A DNA stretch of 64,000 nucleotides from NCBI RefSeq assembly GCF_041320665.1, contig NZ_CP166730.1, positions 4,154,001 through 4,218,000 of the forward strand, in the 5' to 3' direction. The DNA is from Comamonas sp. GB3 AK4-5. GTDB taxonomy: Bacteria > Pseudomonadota > Gammaproteobacteria > Burkholderiales > Burkholderiaceae_C. The notes under the pieces are model-generated. The model was given only the letters and a program-made list of their open reading frames with translations, had not been told where the DNA came from and did no database searches. Shown here piece after piece: positions 43,397-51,371 of this stretch; the first letter of the stretch is position 1, and each line of letters begins with the position of its first letter. A program made the position numbers and the translations under genes.

Positions 43397-44776
43397 TCAG
43401 GGATAGAACAGCAGCACGCGGTAGCCTGCCACCTGCAAATTCAGGCCCGGGGTGGTGACGGGAAGCATCGCACTCCATTCGGCACCTGCACGCAATTCCT
43501 GGGGCGCTGCCAACTCCTTGGCCGTGATTACCTTGCGCGCAATGGCCTGGTCCTGGGCATCGGTCAGCGTCAGCTCCACCGCGGGCATGCCCACCGGGGC
43601 GCGGCTCTGGTTCTGGATGCTCAGGCTCAGTTGGTAGCTGCGCTCGGTATCGGTCTTGGTGAAGGCCGAGCCCGACACCACCATGGCGGCGATCTGCTGG
43701 CGCGGGCCCAGATGGCACTGCAAGGCCGTGCACATAAACTCCAGCGCCGGGCGCAAATCGGGCTGCCAGGCCACCAGCGCATTGCGCTCATGCAAGGCCA
43801 CCTGCAGCACCAGGGCCACGGGCAAGACCACCACCGCAGCGCCCATGGCCACGCGCACCAGTGGCTTTTGCCACCAGGCCTGGCGGCGGGCAGCGCGCAC
43901 AAAGCCAGGCTCCAGTGCAGGGTCGATGTCGGCCAGCTCGACGTCCACCTCTTGCGGCGCAAATAGCGAGGGCATGGCAGCGCCCGCTGCACCTGCGGCA
44001 TGGGTTTCCGCCTGCATCAGTTTTTGGGCGGCGGATTCAATGGCTGCGGCCGTGGTCAAGGCCTCGACCACAGCAGTGGGGTGCACCTCGGCTTGCGCCG
44101 TGGGGGCATGTTCTGGCGCAAGCGGGGCAACGGGCTCGTCGGGCTCTGGAACATGTTCGGGCACAGGCTCGGTCCATGCAGGCTCGCTGGGCGCTGGCGT
44201 TTCGGTCAGGTCGGCAGGCGCTGACCATGTCTGCACGGGCAAGCTGTCCGGGGCTTCTTGCTCCTCTATGGGGAGCACCTCATGCGCATCCACAGTGCGG
44301 GAGAAGGCGGTTTCATCCCAAACCGGCTCGGCTGCGGTATCGGACGCAGCAGGCGAGAACGCCGAGGTGCTGCTCTCAAGCCCTGCAGGCGGCTGCGGCA
44401 GCACTGCCTCGGCTGCGGCATCCACATGGGGAAAATCGCTGTCCTCATCCCAGGCCGGAACGGGCAATTCGTAGCCGGGTGGCGCCGCCACGGCGGCAGC
44501 TGGCATGGGCAGCGGGGTGAAGGCCGCCGCGGCAGAAACATCTGCCGCTGTGGGCCCTGCAGGCGACTGCGGTTGCGGCTCCACCACCGCAACCGGCGGG
44601 TCAACGGGGAGCGGCTCCTCGGCCTTTGCGGGCGCCGCATCCGCATCCATATGCTGGCGGGCATCGAATACATCCTGGCACTGACCGCAACGCACCCAGC
44701 CTTCGGAGACGCGCAGCTGGTCTGCAACCACGCGAAAGCGTGTGCCGCAGGAAGGGCAGGTGGTGATCAGGCTCAT
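43397..44776 (-). CDS. Zinc-ribbon and DUF3426 domain membrane protein
   Basis: 459 residues. The N-terminal MJ0042-type zinc ribbon has C7, C10, C30 and C33 (TTCPSCGTRFRV ... VRCGQCQDVF). A 220-residue Pro/Ala/Glu-rich, disordered linker follows, then one membrane helix (~307-328, VRVAMGAAVVVLPVALVLQV). The C-terminal DUF3426 domain (~335-459) is expected in the periplasm. Commonly encoded next to prmA in betaproteobacteria, as here (88 bp away). Function unknown. Confidence 0.8.
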   Translation of the reverse strand: MSLITTCPSCGTRFRVVADQLRVSEGWVRCGQCQDVFDARQHMDADAAPAKAEEPLPVDPPVAVVEPQPQSPAGPTAADVSAAAAFTPLPMPAAAVAAPPGYELPVPAWDEDSDFPHVDAAAEAVLPQPPAGLESSTSAFSPAASDTAAEPVWDETAFSRTVDAHEVLPIEEQEAPDSLPVQTWSAPADLTETPAPSEPAWTEPVPEHVPEPDEPVAPLAPEHAPTAQAEVHPTAVVEALTTAAAIESAAQKLMQAETHAAGAAGAAMPSLFAPQEVDVELADIDPALEPGFVRAARRQAWWQKPLVRVAMGAAVVVLPVALVLQVALHERNALVAWQPDLRPALEFMCTALQCHLGPRQQIAAMVVSGSAFTKTDTERSYQLSLSIQNQSRAPVGMPAVELTLTDAQDQAIARKVITAKELAAPQELRAGAEWSAMLPVTTPGLNLQVAGYRVLLFYP

Positions 44777-44785
44777 GGCGCACTG

Positions 44786-44791
44786 ATTGTA
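44786..44791 (-). promoter_or_regulatory. -10-like element of the DUF3426 gene
   Basis: Minus-strand TACAAT ends 9 nt before the ATG at 44776; the mRNA leader would be 0-3 nt. Confidence 0.35.
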
Positions 44792-44864
44792 GAAGCAGGA
44801 CGCCCAGGCGCCGTGCCGGCTGCAAGCCGGCAGGGGCGCAAGAGGGTCATGCCATGCTGCAGCT

Positions 44865-45752
44865 TCAGGCCTTGTGGGCCGTCATCAGAATCCAGCCATC
44901 TTCGCTGTCGGCCACTTCCAGGCGCACATAGGGCGCGTAAGCGGCTTTGAGCTCATCGGCCTGGCGCTCCAGAATGCCTGCCAGCACCAGATGGCCGCCG
45001 GCTTGCACATGGCTGCACAGCAGCGGTGCCAGCACCTTCAGCGGCGTGGCCAGGATGTTGGCCAGCACGGTCTGGTAGACGCCCTCGGCCTTGTCAGGCA
45101 GGCCGGCGTTCAGCGTGACCTCGTTGGCCTGGGCATTGAGCTCGCAGGAGGTGACGGCATCGGGGTCGATGTCCACGGCATCGATAGGCTGACCGCCGAA
45201 CTTGGCAGCGCCAATGGCCAGGATGCCGGAGCCGCAGCCGTAATCCAGGGTGCGGCCCAGCGAAGCGGCCGGCTGCGTGGCAATCCAGCGCAGGCACATG
45301 CGTGTGGTGGGGTGGGTGCCGGTGCCAAAGGCCAGGCCCGGGTCCAGGCGGATGCTGACCTTGGCGGCCTCTGGCAGCTCGTGCCAGGTGGGCACGATCC
45401 AGAACTCCGGCGTGATCTCCACCGGCTGGAACTGCGACTGCGTCAGACGCACCCAGTCCTGCTGCTCCACTTCCTGCACGCCCAGCACCTGGCAGCCGTC
45501 GAAGAAGTCCTGCAGCATCAGCAGGGCTTGGGCCTGCTGCGCAGCGTCTTCGGAGGGGAACAGCGCCACGATGCGGCTGCGGTTCCAGCCCTCCTTGGGC
45601 GGCGGCATGCCGGGCTCGCCGAACAAGGCCTGCTCGGCCTCGGTCTGGGCGTCCATGTCTTCCACGGACACGCTCAGCGCATCCAGTGCGTCGAGCGCAT
45701 CGCTCACATCTTCCACCCGGTCTTCCGGGCACATCAGGCTCAGCTCATGCAT
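44865..45752 (-). CDS. prmA: Ribosomal protein L11 methyltransferase
   Basis: 295 residues. N-terminal L11-recognition domain, then the SAM-binding Rossmann domain: FGTGTHPTT (142-150), LDYGCGSGILAIGAAKFG (169-186), VDIDPDAV and LANILATPL (the NPPF-like catalytic segment, here NILA). It trimethylates L11 on lysines and the N-terminus. ATG 45752 has AGGAG 7 nt upstream. Last gene of accB-accC-prmA on this strand, though 82 bp separate it from accC. Confidence 0.93.
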   Translation of the reverse strand: MHELSLMCPEDRVEDVSDALDALDALSVSVEDMDAQTEAEQALFGEPGMPPPKEGWNRSRIVALFPSEDAAQQAQALLMLQDFFDGCQVLGVQEVEQQDWVRLTQSQFQPVEITPEFWIVPTWHELPEAAKVSIRLDPGLAFGTGTHPTTRMCLRWIATQPAASLGRTLDYGCGSGILAIGAAKFGGQPIDAVDIDPDAVTSCELNAQANEVTLNAGLPDKAEGVYQTVLANILATPLKVLAPLLCSHVQAGGHLVLAGILERQADELKAAYAPYVRLEVADSEDGWILMTAHKA

Positions 45753-45834
45753 GAGGCAGCTCCTAGGGACATAAAAAACGAAATGCTGGCCCCCGTTGCC
45801 AAGGGCCAGCATGCTGGTCATCTACCGTGGTGGA

Positions 45835-47193
45835 TCAGCGCTTTTTGCGGTGTTCCAGCCATTGCTCCAGATAGTGGATGTTGGTGCCGCCTTCCATGAA
45901 CTTGGCGTCCACCATCAAATCCTGGTGCAGGGGCACATTGGTCTTGATGCCTTCCACCACCACTTCGGACAGCGCCGTGCGCATGCGGGCCAGGGCCTGC
46001 TCGCGGGTGTCGCCATACACGATCAGCTTGCCGATCATGGAGTCGTAGTTGGGCGGTACAAAGTAGTTGTTGTAGACATGGGAGTCCACACGCACACCGG
46101 GACCACCAGGCATATGCCACATGGTGACACGACCGGGCGATGGCATGAAGTTGTACGGATCTTCCGCGTTGATACGGCATTCGATGGCATGGCCACGCGT
46201 TTGCGTATTGATCTGACGCTGGGTGAAGGGCAGCTTTTCGCCGGCCGCCACCATGATCTGGGTGCGCACAATGTCCACGCCCGTGACCAACTCCGTCACC
46301 GGGTGTTCCACCTGCACGCGGGTGTTCATTTCAATGAAGTAGAACTCGCCGTTTTCATACAGGAACTCGAAAGTGCCCGCACCGCGGTAGCCGATCTTCT
46401 TGCAGGCGGCCACGCAACGCTCGCCGATCTTGTCGATCAGGCGGCGTGGGATGCCGGGCGCCGGAGCCTCTTCGATCACCTTCTGGTGGCGGCGCTGCAT
46501 GGAGCAGTCGCGCTCGCCCAGATACACGGCGTTCTTGTGCTGGTCGCACATCACCTGGATTTCGATGTGGCGCGGGTTCTGGAGGTATTTCTCCATGTAC
46601 ACCGCAGGATTGCCGAAGGCAGCGCCGGCCTCGGCCTTGGTCATCTGCACGGCATTGACCAGGGCAGCTTCGGTGTGCACCACACGCATGCCACGGCCAC
46701 CGCCGCCACCAGCGGCCTTGATGATCACCGGATAGCCAATGGCCTTGGCGATGCGGCGGATCTGGGCCGGGTCTTCGGGCAGTTCGCCATCCGAGCCGGG
46801 CACGCAGGGCACGCCGGCCTTGATCATGGCTTGCTTGGCCGAAACCTTGTCACCCATGACGCGGATGGAGTCGGCCGTGGGGCCGATGAAGGCGAAACCG
46901 CTTTGCTCGACACGCTCGGCGAAGTCAGCGTTTTCCGCCAAGAAACCATAGCCGGGGTGGATGGCTTCAGCGTCCGTCACCTCGGCAGCCGAAATAATGG
47001 CTGGCATGTTGAGGTAGCTCAGCGGCGACGGGCCCGGGCCAATGCACACGGCTTCGTCGGCCAGCTTGACGTACTTGGCATCGCGGTCGGCTTCCGAATA
47101 GACCATGACGGCCTTGATGCCCATTTCGCGGCAAGCACGCTGGATGCGCAGGGCAATTTCACCCCGGTTGGCAACCAAAATTTTCTTAAACAT
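45835..47193 (-). CDS. accC: Acetyl-CoA carboxylase, biotin carboxylase subunit
   Basis: 452 residues, ATP-grasp. [14 protein letters not shown] at the start, [12 protein letters not shown], the glycine-rich loop [39 protein letters not shown] and [18 protein letters not shown] are all intact. It carboxylates biotin on AccB in the first step of fatty-acid synthesis. GAGGACC precedes the ATG. accB lies 87 bp upstream. Confidence 0.97.
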   Translation of the reverse strand: MFKKILVANRGEIALRIQRACREMGIKAVMVYSEADRDAKYVKLADEAVCIGPGPSPLSYLNMPAIISAAEVTDAEAIHPGYGFLAENADFAERVEQSGFAFIGPTADSIRVMGDKVSAKQAMIKAGVPCVPGSDGELPEDPAQIRRIAKAIGYPVIIKAAGGGGGRGMRVVHTEAALVNAVQMTKAEAGAAFGNPAVYMEKYLQNPRHIEIQVMCDQHKNAVYLGERDCSMQRRHQKVIEEAPAPGIPRRLIDKIGERCVAACKKIGYRGAGTFEFLYENGEFYFIEMNTRVQVEHPVTELVTGVDIVRTQIMVAAGEKLPFTQRQINTQTRGHAIECRINAEDPYNFMPSPGRVTMWHMPGGPGVRVDSHVYNNYFVPPNYDSMIGKLIVYGDTREQALARMRTALSEVVVEGIKTNVPLHQDLMVDAKFMEGGTNIHYLEQWLEHRKKR

Positions 47194-47280
47194 GGAGGTC
47201 CTCGTTGTTCATCGCCCGCACAGGGCGAACCGTGGAATCCGCAGGGCGGCAGCACTGCGCCGGCCCCGGGCCCTGGCAGA

Positions 47281-47736
47281 TCACTCGATCACGAACAGCG
47301 GTTGTCCGTATTCCACGGCTTGGCCGTTGTCGGCCAGGATGCGGGTCACGGTGCCGGACTTGTCGGCCTCGATCTCATTGAGAATCTTCATGGCCTCAAT
47401 AATGCACAGCGTGTCGCCTTCCTTGACCTGGGCGCCCACATCCACGAAAGCCTTGGCTCCGGGGCTGGACGAACGGTAGAAAGTACCCACCATGGGGGAC
47501 TTCACCTGGTGGCCGGTCACGGCAGCAGGTGCGGGCAGCTCGGCCACAGGGGCAGCGGCGGCGGCCGGAGCGGCAGCCACTGGAGCGGTTTGCACCGGTG
47601 CAGCAACAAACTGTTGCACCACGGCGCCACCGCCCTTGACGATACGGACTTTGCCTTCGGCTTCGGTGATTTCCAGCTCCGAGACATTCGATTCGGACAC
47701 CAGGTCAATCAGGGTTTTGAGTTTTCGCAGATCCAT
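47281..47736 (-). CDS. accB: Acetyl-CoA carboxylase, biotin carboxyl carrier protein
   Basis: 151 residues. An N-terminal helical region ([23 protein letters not shown]) leads to an Ala/Pro-rich flexible linker (~55-75). The biotinyl domain has [12 protein letters not shown], the biotinylated lysine being K117. It carries CO2 between AccC and AccAD. GGAG precedes the ATG. First gene of the accBC operon. Confidence 0.96.
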   Translation of the reverse strand: MDLRKLKTLIDLVSESNVSELEITEAEGKVRIVKGGGAVVQQFVAAPVQTAPVAAAPAAAAAPVAELPAPAAVTGHQVKSPMVGTFYRSSSPGAKAFVDVGAQVKEGDTLCIIEAMKILNEIEADKSGTVTRILADNGQAVEYGQPLFVIE

Positions 47737-47872
47737 GGAAGCTCCAACGGCTAAAACTAAGTAGGGCGCGAATTTACCCTAAATTCGCCCTTCTTCGCAC
47801 ATTGGAGCGCATTTTTCGACAACACCAGTATGGTGAACACCCACTTTGGCACAAAGGCTTGCGCCAAATCAG

Positions 47873-48412
47873 CTATAGAGCCCGTGCCCAGGCCTGCAGC
47901 TCATCGGCAGACAATTCACCCATTTTACGTTGCTTCACATTTCCATCGGCCGTGAACAGGATGGAAAAGGGTAATCCCCCCTGCACATTGCCCAGCGAAC
48001 GGGTCAATCCACTGCCTCCGGCACCCGCCATGGCCACGGGAAACGCCAGGGGCTGGCGGGCCAGAAACTTCTGCACCGGCACGGCCTGGTCCACCGCCAA
48101 GCCCAGCAATTGCAGGCCAGGCTGCTGCTGGGCAAAGGCCGACAACAACGGCAGCTCCCGCACACAGGGCGGGCACCAGGTGGCCCAGAAATTCACCAGC
48201 AACGGCTTGCCGGCAAACTGCTGCAGGGCCAGCGGCGCGCCGTCGGGGGTTTGCAGCTGCAGCGCCCAAAAGGCCTGCAAGGCCACATCATTGGGCGAAG
48301 GTTTTTGGCCACGCCACCAGGCCCAGCCCGCACCGGACAGGGCGGCAGCCGCGGCCACACCGGCCACCAGCTTGCGCCGGCCCGCCATGGAAGATGGGGT
48401 GGGTGTACTCAT
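47873..48412 (-). CDS. TlpA/ResA-like membrane-anchored thioredoxin
   Basis: 179 residues. An N-terminal membrane anchor or signal (KLVAGVAAAAALSGAGWAWW), then a thioredoxin fold with the redox motif WCPPC (C80, C83) in NFWATWCPPCVRELP. It is expected to reduce disulfides in periplasmic targets, for example apocytochromes. The start overlaps the stop of the upstream conserved unknown (ATGA), so the two form an operon. ATG 48388 is a possible alternative start. Confidence 0.85.
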   Translation of the reverse strand: MSTPTPSSMAGRRKLVAGVAAAAALSGAGWAWWRGQKPSPNDVALQAFWALQLQTPDGAPLALQQFAGKPLLVNFWATWCPPCVRELPLLSAFAQQQPGLQLLGLAVDQAVPVQKFLARQPLAFPVAMAGAGGSGLTRSLGNVQGGLPFSILFTADGNVKQRKMGELSADELQAWARAL

Positions 48413-49011
48413 GCGGCCTCCTCGGTATTCAGCAGGACGCGAAGCGCCGCAGCATCGCCGCGCTGGGTGCGGCCTTGGGCATCGGGCTTGAGGGCACCGC
48501 GCAAATCGTCGAAGTCGTAGACCATCAAATGCACGCCAATGGTCTCATTCAAGGGTTTGCAAAAGCTGCTTATGCTGAGCGCATCCACGGTTTCACCGTG
48601 AAAACCCGTCACCTGGGTCGCATCGTAGGGCACGTTGTGGTCAATCAACGCGATCTCCGCCGACTTGGGGTCATCGCAGAACATCTGCACATACACATCC
48701 GACAGCCGCGTGGCGGTGCCGCGCCACACCGCGCCTGCCAGATAAGGCCTGAAGGCCTGCATGCGCCCCATCCACACCAGCGCCAGCTCGCGCAGGGCGC
48801 GCAGCTCCTGGGGCTGGGTGTCGGCGCAGAACAGCGCAATATGTTCGCGCACGGCGGCCTCCAACAGATCGTTGTCCGGCAAAGGCGTGCGCTGTGGCAG
48901 ACCCAGCTGGCGCACCGCGCGCCGCTTGGCAGGGCCCCACTCCAGCCCTTCGTCGACCACCATGCGGGCAGCGGTCTGGGCTATTTCATGTGCGGTAGAC
49001 GGAACATGCAT
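48409..49011 (-). CDS. Conserved protein of unknown function, possibly nucleotidyltransferase-like
   Basis: 200 residues, cytoplasmic by composition. The N-terminal half is helical (HEIAQTAARMVVDEGLEWGPAKRRAVRQLG). The middle (FRPYLAGAVWRGTATRLSDVYVQMFCDDPKSAEIALID) resembles the strand-turn region of minimal nucleotidyltransferases (G-x-V-x-R-G-T-A followed by a paired acidic segment), but a GS-x10-DxD motif is not seen. It is translationally coupled to a TlpA-like thioredoxin and divergent from mpl. CACAAT ends 6 nt before its ATG at 49011. Function not assigned. Confidence 0.6.
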   Translation of the reverse strand: MHVPSTAHEIAQTAARMVVDEGLEWGPAKRRAVRQLGLPQRTPLPDNDLLEAAVREHIALFCADTQPQELRALRELALVWMGRMQAFRPYLAGAVWRGTATRLSDVYVQMFCDDPKSAEIALIDHNVPYDATQVTGFHGETVDALSISSFCKPLNETIGVHLMVYDFDDLRGALKPDAQGRTQRGDAAALRVLLNTEEAA

Positions 49012-49017
49012 GGCTGC

Positions 49018-49023
49018 ATTGTG
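49018..49023 (-). promoter_or_regulatory. -10 element of the conserved unknown gene (candidate leaderless promoter)
   Basis: Minus-strand CACAAT ends 6 nt before the ATG at 49011. Confidence 0.4.
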
Positions 49024-49031
49024 AATGAAGT

Positions 49032-49130
49032 TCCCCCCTTGGGCCGGCTTCCGCGCCTTCCCCCCAGAGGGACAACAGCGAAGCACAAGAGGCGGCTCGG
49101 CGCCAGTCCTTGCGGAGGCGCCCTACCGAC
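49032..49130. repeat. Dispersed ~95-bp GC-rich intergenic repeat, copy D
   Basis: CCCCTTGGGCCGG, CCGCGCCTTCCCCCCAGAGG, GACAACAGCGAAGC and GGCGGCTCGGCGCC. The most divergent copy; it occupies much of the 313-bp gap between the conserved unknown gene and mpl. Confidence 0.5.
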
Positions 49131-49311
49131 GCGGGCTGTGCTGGCTCCGCTTGCTCTTAATGAAAACAAGAGCACGTATAGCATTCAACGCCTGCATCTC
49201 CATATGTTTTACCCCTGAATTCCAGAATGCAAGGACTGTCAATGCTGCGGAAAACAGAGCGATAGCGTAGGCAGGCAGCGCGCCAGCCGGTGGCAGGGCT
49301 TGGCGGCCCCG

Positions 49312-49317
49312 TAGAAT
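49312..49317 (+). promoter_or_regulatory. -10 element of mpl (candidate leaderless promoter)
   Basis: TAGAAT ends 7 nt before the ATG at 49325, without a ribosome-binding site. Confidence 0.45.
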
Positions 49318-49324
49318 CCCCTGC

Positions 49325-50719
49325 ATGCATATTCACATCCTGGGGATTTGCGGCACCTTCATGGGCGGGGTGGCCGCATTGGCACGCGAGGCGGGCCATA
49401 AAGTGACCGGTTGCGACGCGGGGGTCTACCCGCCCATGAGCGACCAGTTGCGCGCCCTGGGCATAGAGCTGATCGAAGGCTATGACGCCAGCCAGCTCGA
49501 CCTCAAGCCCGATATGTTTGTGGTGGGCAATGTGGTCAGCCGTGCGCGCCTGGCCGACGGCTCGCCCAAGTTCCCGCTGATGGAAGCCATTCTGGACGCC
49601 GGCCTGCCCTATACCAGTGGGCCGCAGTGGCTGAGTGAGCATGTGCTGCAAGGCCGCCATGTGCTGGCCGTGGCCGGCACCCATGGCAAGACCACCACGA
49701 CCTCCATGCTGGCCTGGATTCTGGAATGCGCCGGCCTCACCCCCGGCTTTCTGGTGGGTGGGGTGCCGCTGGACTTTGGCGTCAGCGCCCGCCTGGGCCA
49801 GCAGGTGGCCGGCCAGCCGCGCCCATTGTTCGTGATCGAGGCCGACGAATACGACACAGCCTTCTTCGACAAGCGCAGCAAGTTTGTGCATTACCACCCG
49901 CGCACCGCCGTGCTGAACAACCTGGAATTCGATCACGCCGACATCTTTGATGATCTGGCCGCCATCGAACGCCAATTCCACCACCTGGTGCGCACCGTGC
50001 CGGCCGCAGGCCGCATCGTGGCCAATGGCCTGGAAGAGTCGCTGACCCGCGTGCTGGGCCAGGGCTGCTGGAGCGAGGTGACGCATTTCGGCAGCACCGT
50101 GTCCGAATTCAGCGCCCAAGGCCCGGCCCATGCCTTTGATGTGCTGCAGCGCGGCCAGAAGGTGGCCCATGTGGCGTGGGAGCTCAGCGGCGAGCACAAC
50201 CAGCTCAATGCCCTGGCCGCCATCGCCGCCGCCGAGCATGTGGGTGTGGCGCCCGCTGTGGCGGCCGAAGCCCTGGGCCGCTTTCACAACGTCAAGCGCC
50301 GCATGGAGCTGCGCGGCACGGTGCGGGACATCACCGTCTACGACGACTTCGCCCACCACCCCACGGCCATCCGCACCACGCTGGAAGGCCTGCGCAAGCG
50401 CCTGGGCCAAAGCCCGCGCATCCTGGCCGTGTTCGAGCCCCGCAGCAACACCATGAAGCTGGGCGCCATGAAGGCCCAACTGCCCTGGGCGCTGAAGGAA
50501 GCCGATCTGGTGTTCTGCCACACCGCCGGCCTGGACTGGGACGCAGCCGCCGCCCTGGCGCCGTTGGGTGATGCCGCTTTCTGCAGCAATGAGCTGGCCG
50601 CGCTGATAGAGACCATTGCCGCAGCGGCCCGCCCGGGTGACCACATTGTCTGCATGAGCAATGGCGGCTTTGGTGGCATCCACGCCAAGCTGCTAGCGGC
50701 GCTGGAAGCGACAGCCTAA
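49325..50719 (+). CDS. mpl: UDP-N-acetylmuramate:L-alanyl-gamma-D-glutamyl-meso-diaminopimelate ligase
   Basis: 464 residues, Mur ligase family. HIHILGICGTFMGGVAALAR at the N-terminus is diagnostic of Mpl rather than MurC. The ATP loop GTHGKTTTTSM is at ~118-128, VIEADEYDTAFFDKRSKFVHY follows, and ELSGEHNQLNALAAIAA completes the ligase core. It reattaches recycled murein tripeptide to UDP-MurNAc. It complements ampD and mrcA elsewhere in this window. Confidence 0.94.
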   Translation: MHIHILGICGTFMGGVAALAREAGHKVTGCDAGVYPPMSDQLRALGIELIEGYDASQLDLKPDMFVVGNVVSRARLADGSPKFPLMEAILDAGLPYTSGPQWLSEHVLQGRHVLAVAGTHGKTTTTSMLAWILECAGLTPGFLVGGVPLDFGVSARLGQQVAGQPRPLFVIEADEYDTAFFDKRSKFVHYHPRTAVLNNLEFDHADIFDDLAAIERQFHHLVRTVPAAGRIVANGLEESLTRVLGQGCWSEVTHFGSTVSEFSAQGPAHAFDVLQRGQKVAHVAWELSGEHNQLNALAAIAAAEHVGVAPAVAAEALGRFHNVKRRMELRGTVRDITVYDDFAHHPTAIRTTLEGLRKRLGQSPRILAVFEPRSNTMKLGAMKAQLPWALKEADLVFCHTAGLDWDAAAALAPLGDAAFCSNELAALIETIAAAARPGDHIVCMSNGGFGGIHAKLLAALEATA

Positions 50720-50747
50720 ACCTTGCGCCCCGCAGCGCCCCCATCAA

Positions 50748-50776
50748 GCCCTGGAGCCAAGTTCCAGGGCTTTTTT
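50748..50776 (+). terminator. mpl terminator
   Basis: GCCCTGGA (50748-50755) pairs with TCCAGGGC (50763-50770), followed by six Ts. Confidence 0.9.
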
Positions 50777-50799
50777 CATATCACCGGGTCACAGCAGGT

Positions 50800-51348
50800 T
50801 TAGCTGGTGGTGCGTGGCGCAATGCCCGCCATCTCGGCCTGCATGGCAACGCGGTGCAGCAGCTGGTGCGAGGTGAGGCGCGCCGAATCGATGACGTAAT
50901 GCGCCGTCTGAGCATAGAGGGCATCGCGCGCCGCAAACAGCTCGCGCAGGCGCTGGGCCGGGTCGGCCACTTGCAGCAAGGGCCGGGTCTTGTCATGGCG
51001 CAGCCGCTGGTAAAGCTCTTCCGGCGAGGCCTTCAGATAAAACACCTGGCCATGCTGGTGCAGCACCTGGCGATTGGCCTCGCGCAGCACCGCGCCACCG
51101 CCGGTGGCCACGATCTTGGGCGCCGGGTCTGCGCAGAGCTCGGCAATCACCGTCTGCTCCAGATCGCGAAAGGCTTCTTCTCCGTACAGGGCAAAGAAGT
51201 CGCGCACCGCACCGCCGGTGCGCTGCTCGATCACATGGTCCGAATCCAGAAAAGGAATGCCCCAGCGCTTGGCCAATTGCCGCCCTACCGTTGATTTGCC
51301 CGAGCCGGGCAAACCGATCAATGCCACCACTTTGCTGTTGGATTCCAT
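50800..51348 (-). CDS. aroK: Shikimate kinase
   Basis: 182 residues. P-loop GLPGSGKST (12-20), DSDHVIEQRTG with the shikimate-binding Asp, FRDLE, and ATGGGAVLR. It phosphorylates shikimate in chorismate synthesis. Placed directly after pilQ (23 bp), as in many proteobacteria, but aroB, its usual downstream partner, is not present: mpl is convergent on the other side. Confidence 0.93.
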   Translation of the reverse strand: MESNSKVVALIGLPGSGKSTVGRQLAKRWGIPFLDSDHVIEQRTGGAVRDFFALYGEEAFRDLEQTVIAELCADPAPKIVATGGGAVLREANRQVLHQHGQVFYLKASPEELYQRLRHDKTRPLLQVADPAQRLRELFAARDALYAQTAHYVIDSARLTSHQLLHRVAMQAEMAGIAPRTTS

Positions 51349-51371
51349 GTACCTGCCTTCAAGCGCTGCCC

